The notes under the pieces: model-generated
What the model saw: the letters and a program-made list of their open reading frames with translations, nothing else
Databases searched by the model: none
Told to the model about the DNA's origin: nothing
Position numbers and translations under genes: made by a program
Shown here: one piece after another, positions 46,867-57,153 of the stretch
Layout: each line of letters starts with the position of its first letter
How positions within the stretch are numbered: position 1 is the stretch's first letter
NCBI RefSeq assembly: GCF_030063135.1
Contig: NZ_JASISO010000010.1
Span: 87,876-151,875, forward strand
Reading direction: 5' to 3'
DNA from: Streptomyces sp. G-G2
GTDB taxonomy: Bacteria; Actinomycetota; Actinomycetes; Streptomycetales; Streptomycetaceae
DNA: 64,000 nucleotides

Positions 46867-47682
46867 CTACACCCGCACCCCCCGGCGGCGTACGCGACGC
46901 ACGCCCAGCGCGCCGACGGCCCCGAGGGCGAGCGCCCCGGCCACGGCCCCGCCCGCCAGCGGCAGGCCGCCCGGCCCGGCGCCCGGCCCGGCATCCGGCA
47001 CGGCAGCGGCGGCGGCTTCCGTGGGGGCGAAGCCGCCTGCCTTGCCGCCCTTGGCATAGGCGGAGCCGGGCAGTTTGTCCCCGTACGCCGTGACGACCCG
47101 GGCGCGGTACGCGGCGAGCGTGGTGCCCCCCGCGCCCACGGCCCGGACGGCGTCCTCGTCCAGCGGCAGCACGCTGCCCCCCTGGGCGACGTACCAGGCA
47201 TCGATCTGCGGCTCGCGGAAGACCGTTCCGCCGGGAAGTTTCGCGGCGCCCAATTGCGCGTAGCGGAACTCGTCGTCGCCGGTGGCGATGTTCACCACCT
47301 GCCACCCCGCCGCGGTCTTGGCGGTCCACAGCGCGGCCTGCTGGCCGTCGGAGGCCACCGCCCTGCTGGCGAGGAACTCCAGCCGGGCGACGGGCGCGCC
47401 CGCCTTGCCCGCGACGAAGTCCGGGGAGAGGTAGCTGACGGGGATCGCGTCGCCCTCGATGCGCGGCTGGGCGGCGGTCAGCGAGACCTTGCCCTCCCGG
47501 GAGAAGAACCGGGAGAGGGTGGCCAGGCTGTCGGGTGCGGCGGCCGCCTGGTGGGCGGCGGCCCTGGTCTCGGCGGTGGCGGACTGGGGTTGCGGGACGG
47601 GTGCGGCCGAGGCCTGCGGGGCCAGGCCCAGGAGGGTGGCCGCGAAGGTGGCGGTGACCAGGGCGGACGCGCGTCGGTTCAT
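46867..47682 (-). CDS. Secreted, C-terminally membrane-anchored partner protein, unknown
   Basis: A 271-aa exported protein. Signal peptide MNRRASALVTATFAATLLGL, cleavage near ASA. The middle (~40-215) is a soluble domain with no recognised family (LSRFFSREGKVSLTAAQPRI, WQVVNIATGDDEFRYAQLGA, TVFREPQIDAWYVAQGG). The end (LPLAGGAVAGALALGAVGAL, then GVRRVRRRGVRV) is a membrane helix with a basic stop, so it should sit on the outer face of the membrane; there is no LPXTG. It follows the cysteine peptidase with near overlap; a GTG nine bases upstream would overlap it by 4 nt. Role could be substrate, inhibitor or anchor for the peptidase. Confidence 0.65.
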   Translation of the reverse strand: MNRRASALVTATFAATLLGLAPQASAAPVPQPQSATAETRAAAHQAAAAPDSLATLSRFFSREGKVSLTAAQPRIEGDAIPVSYLSPDFVAGKAGAPVARLEFLASRAVASDGQQAALWTAKTAAGWQVVNIATGDDEFRYAQLGAAKLPGGTVFREPQIDAWYVAQGGSVLPLDEDAVRAVGAGGTTLAAYRARVVTAYGDKLPGSAYAKGGKAGGFAPTEAAAAAVPDAGPGAGPGGLPLAGGAVAGALALGAVGALGVRRVRRRGVRV

Positions 47683-47687
47683 GGTGC

Positions 47688-48281
47688 TCACGCCCCGATC
47701 CGGTAGAGCGAGTGGGTCCAGGAGAAGGTGCTGTTGTCGACGTACCAGTCGTGGGAGGCCCAGTTGTAGCGGTCGCTGGAGGGCCAGGGGTCGCCCCAGT
47801 AGACCCAGTTGCTGGCCGTGTCGTAGCCGTAGATGACGTGCATGTGGCCGCCGCCGTTGGCCCACTGGATGCGGGTCTCGACGGGCCGGTTGGCGTTGAT
47901 CTCGCTCTGCACGGTGGTGTAGCGCAGCCAGCCGGTGACGTAGGAACCGGAGCTGATGCCCGCCCAGTTCAGGGCGGTCTGGACGTTGTCGAGGCTGGCC
48001 TGACTGTTGGGGCAGTCGTAGCCCTGCTGGCGGTTGAAGGCGGCGTTGCAGAACTGGTTCTGGCTGTAGTTGCGGCCGAACCAGGTGGCGATGGTGTTGC
48101 CGCTGGCGGCCCAGCACCAGTTGGTTTTCTGCTGCGCCTGCATGGTGATGTTCAGGCGCTTGGCGGCGAGTGTCGCGCCGTCCGCCCCGGCATCGGCGGC
48201 GGCCGCCGTGCCGGTGGGCAGCGCGAACAGGAGAGCGGTGAGGAAGGCGGCCAGGGAAAGCCGCCGGTTTCGGTTGCGCAT
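47688..48281 (-). CDS. Secreted papain-like cysteine peptidase (C70/AvrRpt2-like)
   Basis: A 197-aa exported protein. Signal peptide: MRNRNRRLSLAAFLTALLFA, cleavage near TAAAA. The mature part has a papain-type core: catalytic Cys in QQKTNWCWAASGNTIATWFG, His in WANGGGHMHVIYGYD, and an Asp/Asn region WVYWGDPWPSSDRYNW. NWCWA plus GGGHMHVI is the pattern of AvrRpt2-like (peptidase C70) and C39-like secreted enzymes. Four more residues (QFCNAA, YDCPN) could form a disulfide. The ATG has a strong GGGAGGAA site. Target unknown. Confidence 0.8.
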   Translation of the reverse strand: MRNRNRRLSLAAFLTALLFALPTGTAAAADAGADGATLAAKRLNITMQAQQKTNWCWAASGNTIATWFGRNYSQNQFCNAAFNRQQGYDCPNSQASLDNVQTALNWAGISSGSYVTGWLRYTTVQSEINANRPVETRIQWANGGGHMHVIYGYDTASNWVYWGDPWPSSDRYNWASHDWYVDNSTFSWTHSLYRIGA

Positions 48282-48339
48282 CGCGTTCCTCCCGAGGTGG
48301 GGAGTGGGGGTGGAGGAGCGCGTCCGGACGCTGTGGAGG

Positions 48340-48426
48340 AGCATCGGGGAGTTGTCGCGAGCAGGTCAACACGCTTCAATTCGCGGTGACATCGCCATGT
48401 GAATGGGGAAGCCGTGATGTGAACGG
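48340..48426 (-). promoter_or_regulatory. Promoter of the peptidase operon with upstream direct repeats
   Basis: On the minus strand TTGACC (48369-48364), an 18-bp spacer and GATGCT (48345-48340) form a plausible promoter. Upstream of it two direct repeats, RTTCACAT (48406-48399 and 48426-48419), lie 20 bp apart, a position suiting an activator. Confidence 0.4.
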
Positions 48427-48485
48427 CGCCCACCCCGTCACCTGGGCCCCGGACGCCACCGGTGCGGTCTCCCGCCCCACGGCGC

Positions 48486-48497
48486 GTGAACGTTCAC
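48486..48497. promoter_or_regulatory. 12-bp perfect palindrome before the regulator gene
   Basis: GTGAACGTTCAC directly precedes the ribosome site of the divergent regulator. It contains the same GTGAAC word as the two repeats near the peptidase promoter, so all three may bind one protein. Confidence 0.45.
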
Positions 48498-48509
48498 AAA
48501 GGAGTCGCC

Positions 48510-49526
48510 ATGCTGCCGACCGCGGAGAGCGGCCGGGCCGGGGACCCCACCGGAGCCGGCGCCGGAGCCGAGGACGCGCCCGGGGTGGCGACCGGGCCCG
48601 GCGAGGGGGCGGAGGAGCTGCCGCGGCTGCTGCGGACGGGCCCCTTCCACCTCGCCCTGCGCGCCGCGCTCGCCGCCCGCGGCCTGCCCCTGCACCGGGT
48701 CCAGCACCGCCTCGCCGCCCGCGGCATCAAGGTCGGCGTGACGAGCCTGAGCTACTGGCAGCAGGGCGCCCGGCGGCCCCGGCGCGCCGAATCCCTGCGG
48801 GCCGTACGGGCTTTGGAGCAGATCCTGGAACTGCCCGCCGGGACCCTCGTACGGCTGCTGAGCGCGCCCGCGGGCACGGGCACCGACACCCCCCGCCCGG
48901 CGGCCCGGCCCTACCGGGCGCTGATCGGCGTCGGGACGGCCGTCGAGGAGGTACTGGCGGACATGGAGCTCCCTGCGGACGGCGGCCTGCACACCGTCGG
49001 CCACCACGAGCGGGTCCGGATCGGAGCCCGCCGCGAACTGCTCGGCCGCGATTCGCAGCACGTCGTACGGGCCCACCGCGACGGCATCGACCGCTACCTC
49101 GCCATCCACCACGGCGACCCCGGCTGCGATCCGGCCGGGGTGAGGGTGCTGGCCCACGAGAACTGCCGGACCGGGCGGATCCGGCGGCATCCGGAGGCGG
49201 GCGTGGTGGTGGCCGAGCTGCTCTTCGACGCGCGGCTGCGCCGGGGGGACACCTACGTCTTCGGCTACGGCTTCGAGGACGGCACCGGCGGCCGCAGCAG
49301 CGAGTACATCCGGGGCTTCGGCTACGCGGGCGGCCAGTACGTGCTCCAGGTCCGCTTCGACGCGGGCGCCCTGCCCGTGAGCTGCCGGCGCTTCCGGCAG
49401 CTGGGGCCGACGGCCCCGCGCAGCGAGCTGTCCCAGCTGACGCCGAGCGGCGGGCACCGCGCGGTCCACCTGGTGGAACAGGGGGTCCGGCGCGGCATCC
49501 TCGGCATCGGCTGGGAGTGGGAATGA
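48510..49526 (+). CDS. Helix-turn-helix (XRE-like) regulator with C-terminal unknown domain
   Basis: A 338-aa protein. Residues ~50-110 hold a lambda-repressor-like helix-turn-helix (HRLAARGIKVGVTSLSYWQQ, then GARRPRRAESLRAVRAL). Residues ~130-338 are a separate beta-rich domain (HTVGHHERVRIGARRELLGR, DTYVFGYGFEDGTGGRSSEY, QYVLQVRFDAGALPVSC) that I recognise only as recurrent in Streptomyces regulators. The ATG follows AAAGGAG. It faces the secreted peptidase operon across a region with three GTGAAC words and is the natural candidate to control it. Confidence 0.75.
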   Translation: MLPTAESGRAGDPTGAGAGAEDAPGVATGPGEGAEELPRLLRTGPFHLALRAALAARGLPLHRVQHRLAARGIKVGVTSLSYWQQGARRPRRAESLRAVRALEQILELPAGTLVRLLSAPAGTGTDTPRPAARPYRALIGVGTAVEEVLADMELPADGGLHTVGHHERVRIGARRELLGRDSQHVVRAHRDGIDRYLAIHHGDPGCDPAGVRVLAHENCRTGRIRRHPEAGVVVAELLFDARLRRGDTYVFGYGFEDGTGGRSSEYIRGFGYAGGQYVLQVRFDAGALPVSCRRFRQLGPTAPRSELSQLTPSGGHRAVHLVEQGVRRGILGIGWEWE

Positions 49527-49618
49527 GCGCGGCCGCGCGCCGCGGGGCCCCGGGGCGCGGCGCACCCAGGGGACTGCTCCGTGGAGCGCGGCGCGCCCCG
49601 GGGGACTCCTGCGCGGGC

Positions 49619-50053
49619 TCAGCCCGCGATGAGCTTGCCGCCCTCGGCGCGGACCGGGACGGACGGCAGCGGGTCGGTCGCGGGGCCCTGCACCACCTTG
49701 CCGGTGGCCGCCTCGAACCGGCTTCCGTGGCACGGGCAGTTGCCGTGCCCCGCGACGATCTTGTCCAGGACGCAGCCCGCGTGGGTGCACTGGGCGCTGA
49801 ACGCCGTGTACTGGCCCTCGGCCGGGCAGTGGACGATGAGCTTCTCGTTCCGGTACAGCTTGGAGCCGCCCACCGGAACCTCGGCCGCCGCACCCAGGTT
49901 CACGGGTGCGGCGGGGGTCGCGGAGGTGCTCCCCCCGCTGCTGGTGCCCGGCGAGCAGGCCGCGAGGGTCGCCGCGGCCCCGGCGGCGCCGGCGAGCGCG
50001 GCGGCGCCCTTGAGCACGGTTCGGCGGGCGGCGGCTGACTGCGGCGCGGACAT
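49619..50053 (-). CDS. Tat-exported Rieske [2Fe-2S] protein
   Basis: A 144-aa exported iron-sulfur protein. A twin-arginine signal (AAARRTVLKGAAALAGAAGA) ends at a lipobox TLAAC, so it is probably a Tat-exported lipoprotein. The Rieske ligands are intact: FSAQCTHAGCVLD (C-x-H, plus disulfide Cys) and GNCPCHGSRFEAATG (C-x2-H and disulfide Cys). Redox partner unknown; not part of a bc1 operon. The ATG has AGGAGA upstream. Convergent with the regulator gene. Confidence 0.9.
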   Translation of the reverse strand: MSAPQSAAARRTVLKGAAALAGAAGAAATLAACSPGTSSGGSTSATPAAPVNLGAAAEVPVGGSKLYRNEKLIVHCPAEGQYTAFSAQCTHAGCVLDKIVAGHGNCPCHGSRFEAATGKVVQGPATDPLPSVPVRAEGGKLIAG

Positions 50054-50152
50054 GGGGCTCTCCTGGTGCGGGACGGTACGAACGGGGGCGGGCGGTACGG
50101 CCCGGGCGCCCGGGGCGCGCGGCCCACCCGACGATACCGCCGCCGGATGGGG

Positions 50153-50158
50153 TACCTT
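50153..50158 (+). promoter_or_regulatory. -10 box of the PfkB kinase gene (leaderless pattern)
   Basis: TACCTT ends 7 nt before the GTG, with no ribosome site between. Confidence 0.35.
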
Positions 50159-50165
50159 CCCCCGC

Positions 50166-51044
50166 GTGATCGTCGTCGGTGGAGAAGCCCTGATCGACCT
50201 GGTGCCCGCGGCAGGGCCGCCGGGCGCGCTGGTGCCCCGGCCGGGCGGGGGACCGTACAACACCGCGCTGGCCCTGGGCAGGCTGGGCGCCGAGGTCGCC
50301 TTCTGCTCGCGGGTGTCGGCCGACGGGTTCGGCGAGAGCCTGCTCGCGGGGCTGCGGGCGGCCGGGGTGGACCTGTCGCTGGTCCAGCGCGGGCCGGAGC
50401 CGACGACCCTGGCCGTGCCCTCGCTGGCCCCGGACGGCTCCGCGGCGTACGGCTTCTACGTCGAGGGCACCGCTGACCGGCTGTTCACCCTGCCCGGTGC
50501 GTTGCCGAGCGGGGCGCGCGCGCTGGCGCTGGGCACCTGTTCGCTGGTCCTGGAGCCGGGGGCGAGCGCGTACGAGGCCCTGCTGCGGCGGGAGTCGGCG
50601 CGCGGGCTGCTGACCCTGCTCGACCCCAACATCCGCCCGGCGCTGATCGCGGATCCGGCGGCGTACCGGGCCCGGTTCCTGGGCTGGCTGCCGTCCGTCG
50701 GCGTCCTCAAGCTGTCCGAGGAGGACGCGGCCTGGCTCGGCGGGCGGGTCGAGGACTGGCTCGCGGCGGGCCCGTCGGCGGTGGTGCTCACCCGGGGCGC
50801 GGCGGGGCTGACCGTGTGGACCCGGGACGGCGAGCGCTGCTCGGTCACCGCCCGCCGGGTCACCGTGGCCGACACGATCGGCGCGGGCGACACCGTCAAC
50901 GCGGCCCTGCTGCACCGCCTTTCGGGGGCGGCGGGCGCGCCGGTGGACTGGCCGGAGGTCCTGGCCTACGCCGCCCACGCGGCCGCGCTGACCTGCACCC
51001 GGGCGGGCGCGGAGCCGCCGTACGCCGCGCAGCTCAGCGGATAG
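50166..51044 (+). CDS. PfkB-family sugar kinase (fructokinase-like)
   Basis: A 292-aa ribokinase-fold kinase. It starts VIVVGGEALIDLVP and has RPGGGPYNTALALGRLGAEV (sugar-binding GG) and the C-terminal signature VTVADTIGAGDTVNAALLHR, with the catalytic Asp in GAGDT. Substrate is probably a free hexose such as fructose, by resemblance to bacterial fructokinases. GTG start, apparently leaderless. Its 3' end overlaps the convergent TetR gene by 11 nt. Confidence 0.88.
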   Translation: MIVVGGEALIDLVPAAGPPGALVPRPGGGPYNTALALGRLGAEVAFCSRVSADGFGESLLAGLRAAGVDLSLVQRGPEPTTLAVPSLAPDGSAAYGFYVEGTADRLFTLPGALPSGARALALGTCSLVLEPGASAYEALLRRESARGLLTLLDPNIRPALIADPAAYRARFLGWLPSVGVLKLSEEDAAWLGGRVEDWLAAGPSAVVLTRGAAGLTVWTRDGERCSVTARRVTVADTIGAGDTVNAALLHRLSGAAGAPVDWPEVLAYAAHAAALTCTRAGAEPPYAAQLSG

Positions 51045-51648
51045 CCGCCCACACGGTCCGCGCGACGGCCGGGGCGAACTCCGCGACCGGCTGGACCGCG
51101 TCGGGCCCGGAGAAGTGCAGGAAGAACGCCCTCTGGAAGCAGGCGCCGAGCAGGAGCGCGGCAGCCGCGACCGGGTCGGCGTCGGCGCGGATCCTCCCCT
51201 GTTCGCGGTCTTGGCTCAGGGATGCGACGAGCGCGTCGAGGACCACGTGCGGCCCCTTGCCGATCTCCTTGAGGCCCGCGCGGTGGCGGCTGAGCAGGGC
51301 CGGTTCGGCGAAGAGGGAGCCCGCTATGGGCATGGTGTCGGCGTAGAACCGCGCCGCGTGCCCGGCGATCGCGGCCAGCCGGTCCTCGACGGGCAGCTCC
51401 CCCGGGTCCGCCGTCAGCGCGGTCATCAGCGCGGCGGCGTTGGGCGTGCGCTCCAGCAGTACCCGGACGAACAGCTCCTCCTTGTTCGCGAAGTGCTTGT
51501 ACAGCGCGGCCTCCGAGCAACCCGCCTCGCGTGCGATGGCCTTGGTGGTGGCGTTGGCGAGCCCGGTGGTGCGCATCAGCGTCTCGGCGGCGTCCAGCAG
51601 GCGCTGCGGGGTGGGGCGGGCCGGATCGCTTGACTTCGGGGTGAGCAT
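51034..51648 (-). CDS. TetR-family repressor of the divergent oxidoreductase gene
   Basis: A 204-aa regulator. The N-terminal helix-turn-helix is RLLDAAETLMRTTGLANATT, KAIAREAGCSEAALYKHFAN. The C-terminal ligand domain is ~140 residues (FFLHFSGPDAVQPVAEFAPA near the end). It diverges from a SDR-type gene across 63 bp containing two mirror-image operators, one over its own start codon, so autorepression and control of the SDR gene are likely. The ligand is unknown. Confidence 0.88.
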   Translation of the reverse strand: MLTPKSSDPARPTPQRLLDAAETLMRTTGLANATTKAIAREAGCSEAALYKHFANKEELFVRVLLERTPNAAALMTALTADPGELPVEDRLAAIAGHAARFYADTMPIAGSLFAEPALLSRHRAGLKEIGKGPHVVLDALVASLSQDREQGRIRADADPVAAAALLLGACFQRAFFLHFSGPDAVQPVAEFAPAVARTVWAAIR

Positions 51649-51658
51649 TCACTCACCC
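51639..51658. promoter_or_regulatory. TetR operator A (over the tetR start codon)
   Basis: GGGTGAGCATTCACTCACCC is itself near-palindromic (GGGTGAG...CTCACCC) and is the exact reverse complement of operator B. Confidence 0.7.
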
Positions 51659-51670
51659 TAACGGAAGGAG

Positions 51671-51690
51671 GGGTGAGTGAATGCTCACCC
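51671..51690. promoter_or_regulatory. TetR operator B (upstream of the SDR gene)
   Basis: GGGTGAGTGAATGCTCACCC is the exact reverse complement of operator A, 32 bp (three turns) away centre to centre, and 22 bp before the SDR start. Confidence 0.7.
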
Positions 51691-51711
51691 ACCCACCCGG
51701 AGGAGACGGCC

Positions 51712-52380
51712 ATGGAGAGCACGCACACGATGAAGATCACGGTGTTCGGCGCCACGGGAGGCGTGGGGCGCGAGGTGGTACGGCAGGCACTCGACGCGGG
51801 ACACGAGGTCACCGCCGTGGTCCGCGACCCGGCCCGGCTGACCGTGCCCCCGCACGAGCGGCTCCAGGTCGCCACGGTGGCCGACCTCACCGACGAGGAA
51901 GCGCTGATCCCGCTGCTGAGCGGGCGGGACGCGGTGGTCTCCGCGCTGGGCCCGAGCAGCAACAAGCAGGCCCGGCTGACCCCCGTGGCCGGGCCCGCGC
52001 TCAGCGCCATCGTCTCGGCCATGGACCGGGCGGGGGTGCGGCGGCTGTCGGCGGTGAGCGCGGCCCCGCTGGGCCCGGCCCACGAGAGCGAGGGCGTCCT
52101 GACCCGGGCGGTGTTCCTGCCGCTGCTGCGGCGGGCGCTGCGGGACGTGTACGCCGACCTGGCGGCGATGGAGGCGGCGATCGGGGCCAGCGGTACGCAC
52201 TGGACGGTGGTCCGGCCGCCGCGCCTGCTGAACAAGCCGGCGACCGGAACGTACCGGCGGGCCCTGGACGCGAATCTCCCGGGCGGCCGGAGCATCGCCC
52301 GCGCGGACGTCGCGGACGCCCTCCTGACGACCCTGACCGACCCCGCCACCGCGGGCCACACCCTGGGCATCGCAGCCTGA
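51712..52380 (+). CDS. NAD(P)H-binding atypical SDR oxidoreductase
   Basis: A 222-aa Rossmann protein of the NAD(P)-binding/NmrA-like (SDR_a5) group. The dinucleotide motif is ITVFGATGGVGREVVRQALD. Other parts: VTAVVRDPARL, DAVVSALGPSSNK and THWTVVRPPRLLNKPATGTY. The active-site Tyr of classical SDRs is not evident. ATG with GGAGGAGA is chosen over an upstream start in the operator. It is the likely target of the divergent TetR. Confidence 0.88.
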   Translation: MESTHTMKITVFGATGGVGREVVRQALDAGHEVTAVVRDPARLTVPPHERLQVATVADLTDEEALIPLLSGRDAVVSALGPSSNKQARLTPVAGPALSAIVSAMDRAGVRRLSAVSAAPLGPAHESEGVLTRAVFLPLLRRALRDVYADLAAMEAAIGASGTHWTVVRPPRLLNKPATGTYRRALDANLPGGRSIARADVADALLTTLTDPATAGHTLGIAA

Positions 52381-52431
52381 CCCCGCCCCGGACCCGCTCC
52401 AGCCCCGCCGGGCCGAAGCGGGCCGAAGCGG

Positions 52432-55434
<3,003 letters not shown>

Positions 55435-55594
55435 GCCGGTCCGCACCTTTCTTGAGAGAGCGGGGGACGGGCCCCCGTCCCAGGGTATGGGGGGCGCCGC
55501 TCGGGTGGTGGGTGTCTGGTTTCCACGAGCGTATAGCACGCGCATTCGAATTACGGCACTCCGAAGAGTGCTTCACCCGATCGTGTGGCGGCGC

Positions 55595-55600
55595 TAGGGT
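55595..55600 (+). promoter_or_regulatory. Promoter of the mycothiol-type DinB gene (leaderless pattern)
   Basis: TAGGGT ends 7 nt before the ATG, and TTCACC stands 17 bp upstream as a -35. No ribosome site between. Confidence 0.5.
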
Positions 55601-55607
55601 CGGGCCC

Positions 55608-56297
55608 ATGATCGATCATGTGCACGACCTGCGATCCGTACGCGACGCCACGGACCGGCTACTGACCGCGGCCGCGAAACTGGACAACGCCGCCGTGGCC
55701 GAGGCGTCACGCCTGCCCGGCTGGTCCCGGGGTCACGTCCTCGCCCACCTCGCCCGTAACGCCGAGGCCCTCGTGAACGTGTTCGAGGGCCGCCCGATGT
55801 ACGAGAGCGCCACGGCCCGTGACGCCGACATCGAGCGCGACGCCGGCCGGGACCTGGTCCAACAGCTGGAGGACGTACGGAATTCCGCCGACGCCTTCCA
55901 GGCCGTCGCCGGAGCCCCCCAGGACTGGTCCCGCACCGTCGAACTCCGCAACGGGGTCACCGACGGCGCCTCCCGGGTGCCCTTCCGCCGCCTCGTGGAG
56001 ATCGAGCTGCACCACGTCGACCTCGGGATCGGCTACGAGCTGGCGGACCTCCCGGACGAGTTCACCGCCCGGGAGATCGAGTTCCTGGCCGACCGCTGGT
56101 CCGGGCACCCCGAGGTGCCGCCGGTGACGCTGGCCTCCGACGACGGCCGCACCTGGCACACCGGCTCCGCCGACGGCTCCCCCGTCACCCTGACGGGCAC
56201 CCCGGCCCAGCTGCTGGCCTGGCTGGCGGGCCGCGGCGACAAGGGCGACGCCCTCACCACGGCGGGCGGTCCCCTCCCCCTCCTCCCCCCGCTCTAG
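55608..56297 (+). CDS. Maleylpyruvate isomerase/mycothiol-dependent DinB-family protein
   Basis: A 229-aa protein of the MDMPI/DinB-2 fold. The N-terminal four-helix bundle has metal-site histidines: SRLPGWSRGHVLAHLARNAE (His) and VEIELHHVDLGIGYELADLP (HHxxxG-type), with an early Asp/His region IDHVHDLRSV. A C-terminal SCP-like domain (ASDDGRTWHTGSADGSPVTL, GTPAQLLAWLAGR) is typical. Proteins of this group use mycothiol and isomerise maleylpyruvate or process S-conjugates; the substrate here is unknown. The adjacent hydrolase gene starts 9 nt later. Confidence 0.88.
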   Translation: MIDHVHDLRSVRDATDRLLTAAAKLDNAAVAEASRLPGWSRGHVLAHLARNAEALVNVFEGRPMYESATARDADIERDAGRDLVQQLEDVRNSADAFQAVAGAPQDWSRTVELRNGVTDGASRVPFRRLVEIELHHVDLGIGYELADLPDEFTAREIEFLADRWSGHPEVPPVTLASDDGRTWHTGSADGSPVTLTGTPAQLLAWLAGRGDKGDALTTAGGPLPLLPPL

Positions 56298-56300
56298 GAT
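56295..56300 (+). promoter_or_regulatory. -10-like box before the MBL-fold gene
   Basis: TAGGAT ends 6 nt before the ATG, overlapping the stop of the preceding gene. It could also act as a weak ribosome site (AGGATCAGG). Confidence 0.3.
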
Positions 56301-56306
56301 CAGGGC

Positions 56307-56963
56307 ATGACGTACAGCGGAGCGGTGAAGGTCGGTGGTCCGGCCGAGGTGCACGAACTCGCGGACCTGATGATTTCCAAGGTCGCCGTGGGCGGCATGA
56401 ACAACAACGCCTACCTGCTGCGCTGCCGGGCGACCGGCGAGCAGCTGCTGATCGACGCGGCCGCCGAGGCCGGGACCCTACTGAGCCTGATCGGGGACGA
56501 CGGCATCACGTCCGTCGTCACCACCCACCAGCACGGCGACCACTGGGGCGCCCTGCGGGAGGTGGTCGACGCGACCGGGGCCCGCACCTACGCGGGCCGG
56601 TACGACGCCGAGGGCATCCCGGTGCCGACCGACGTCGCGGTCGAGGACGGCGACACGATCACCTTCGGGCGGATCTCGCTGACCGCCCGGCACCTGACCG
56701 GTCACACCCCGGGCTCGATCGCCCTGGTCTACGACGACCCGCACGGGCACCCGCACGTCTTCACCGGGGACTGCCTCTTCCCCGGCGGCGTCGGCAACAC
56801 CTGGGGCGACCCGAAGGCGTTCGTCCAGCTGATCGACGACGTCCAGGAGAAGCTGTTCGGGCGGCTCCCGGACGAGACCTGGGTCTACCCGGGCCACGGC
56901 AACGACACCACGATCGGCGCCGAGCGCCCGCACATCGCGCAGTGGCGCGAGCGCGGCTGGTAG
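56307..56963 (+). CDS. Metallo-beta-lactamase-fold hydrolase (glyoxalase II-like)
   Basis: A 218-aa zinc hydrolase. The signature TTHQHGDHWGAL (HxHxDH), LTGHTPGSIALVY (third His), GDCLFPGGVGNT (bridging Asp) and VYPGHGNDTTIG (last His) are complete. It resembles hydroxyacylglutathione-hydrolase relatives, and with a mycothiol-type neighbour may cleave mycothiol thioesters; that is inference. Begins 9 nt after the DinB-type gene. Confidence 0.9.
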   Translation: MTYSGAVKVGGPAEVHELADLMISKVAVGGMNNNAYLLRCRATGEQLLIDAAAEAGTLLSLIGDDGITSVVTTHQHGDHWGALREVVDATGARTYAGRYDAEGIPVPTDVAVEDGDTITFGRISLTARHLTGHTPGSIALVYDDPHGHPHVFTGDCLFPGGVGNTWGDPKAFVQLIDDVQEKLFGRLPDETWVYPGHGNDTTIGAERPHIAQWRERGW

Positions 56964-56978
56964 GACGCCCCAGACGGT

Positions 56979-57020
56979 GACGCGGCCCGCTCCTCCCCAC
57001 CGGGAGGGGTGGGCCGCGTC
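56979..57020 (+). terminator. Terminator after the MBL-fold gene
   Basis: GACGCGGCCC pairs with 57011-57020 and CCTCCC pairs with GGGAGG inside, forming one long stem with a short loop, 16 bp past the stop. Confidence 0.75.
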
Positions 57021-57140
57021 CACGCCGGGCCGCGGCGACACCGGGCCGCGCCAGCACCGGGCCGTGTCAACACGAGCGGCGCCCCGCACTCGTTCCGGTG
57101 GAGGACGCCCGGACCGGCCCTCCCTCCCGGCGGGAGGGGG

Positions 57141-57146
57141 TACTAG
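57141..57146 (+). promoter_or_regulatory. -10 box of the MFS gene (leaderless pattern)
   Basis: TACTAG ends 7 nt before the ATG; no ribosome site is present. Confidence 0.4.
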
Positions 57147-57153
57147 CTGCACC

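Noticed and set aside
44578..47706. Rightward 1042-codon open frame opposite uvrC and the partner gene
   Set aside because: Antisense shadow crossing an intergenic repeat and a terminator; no recognisable domain.
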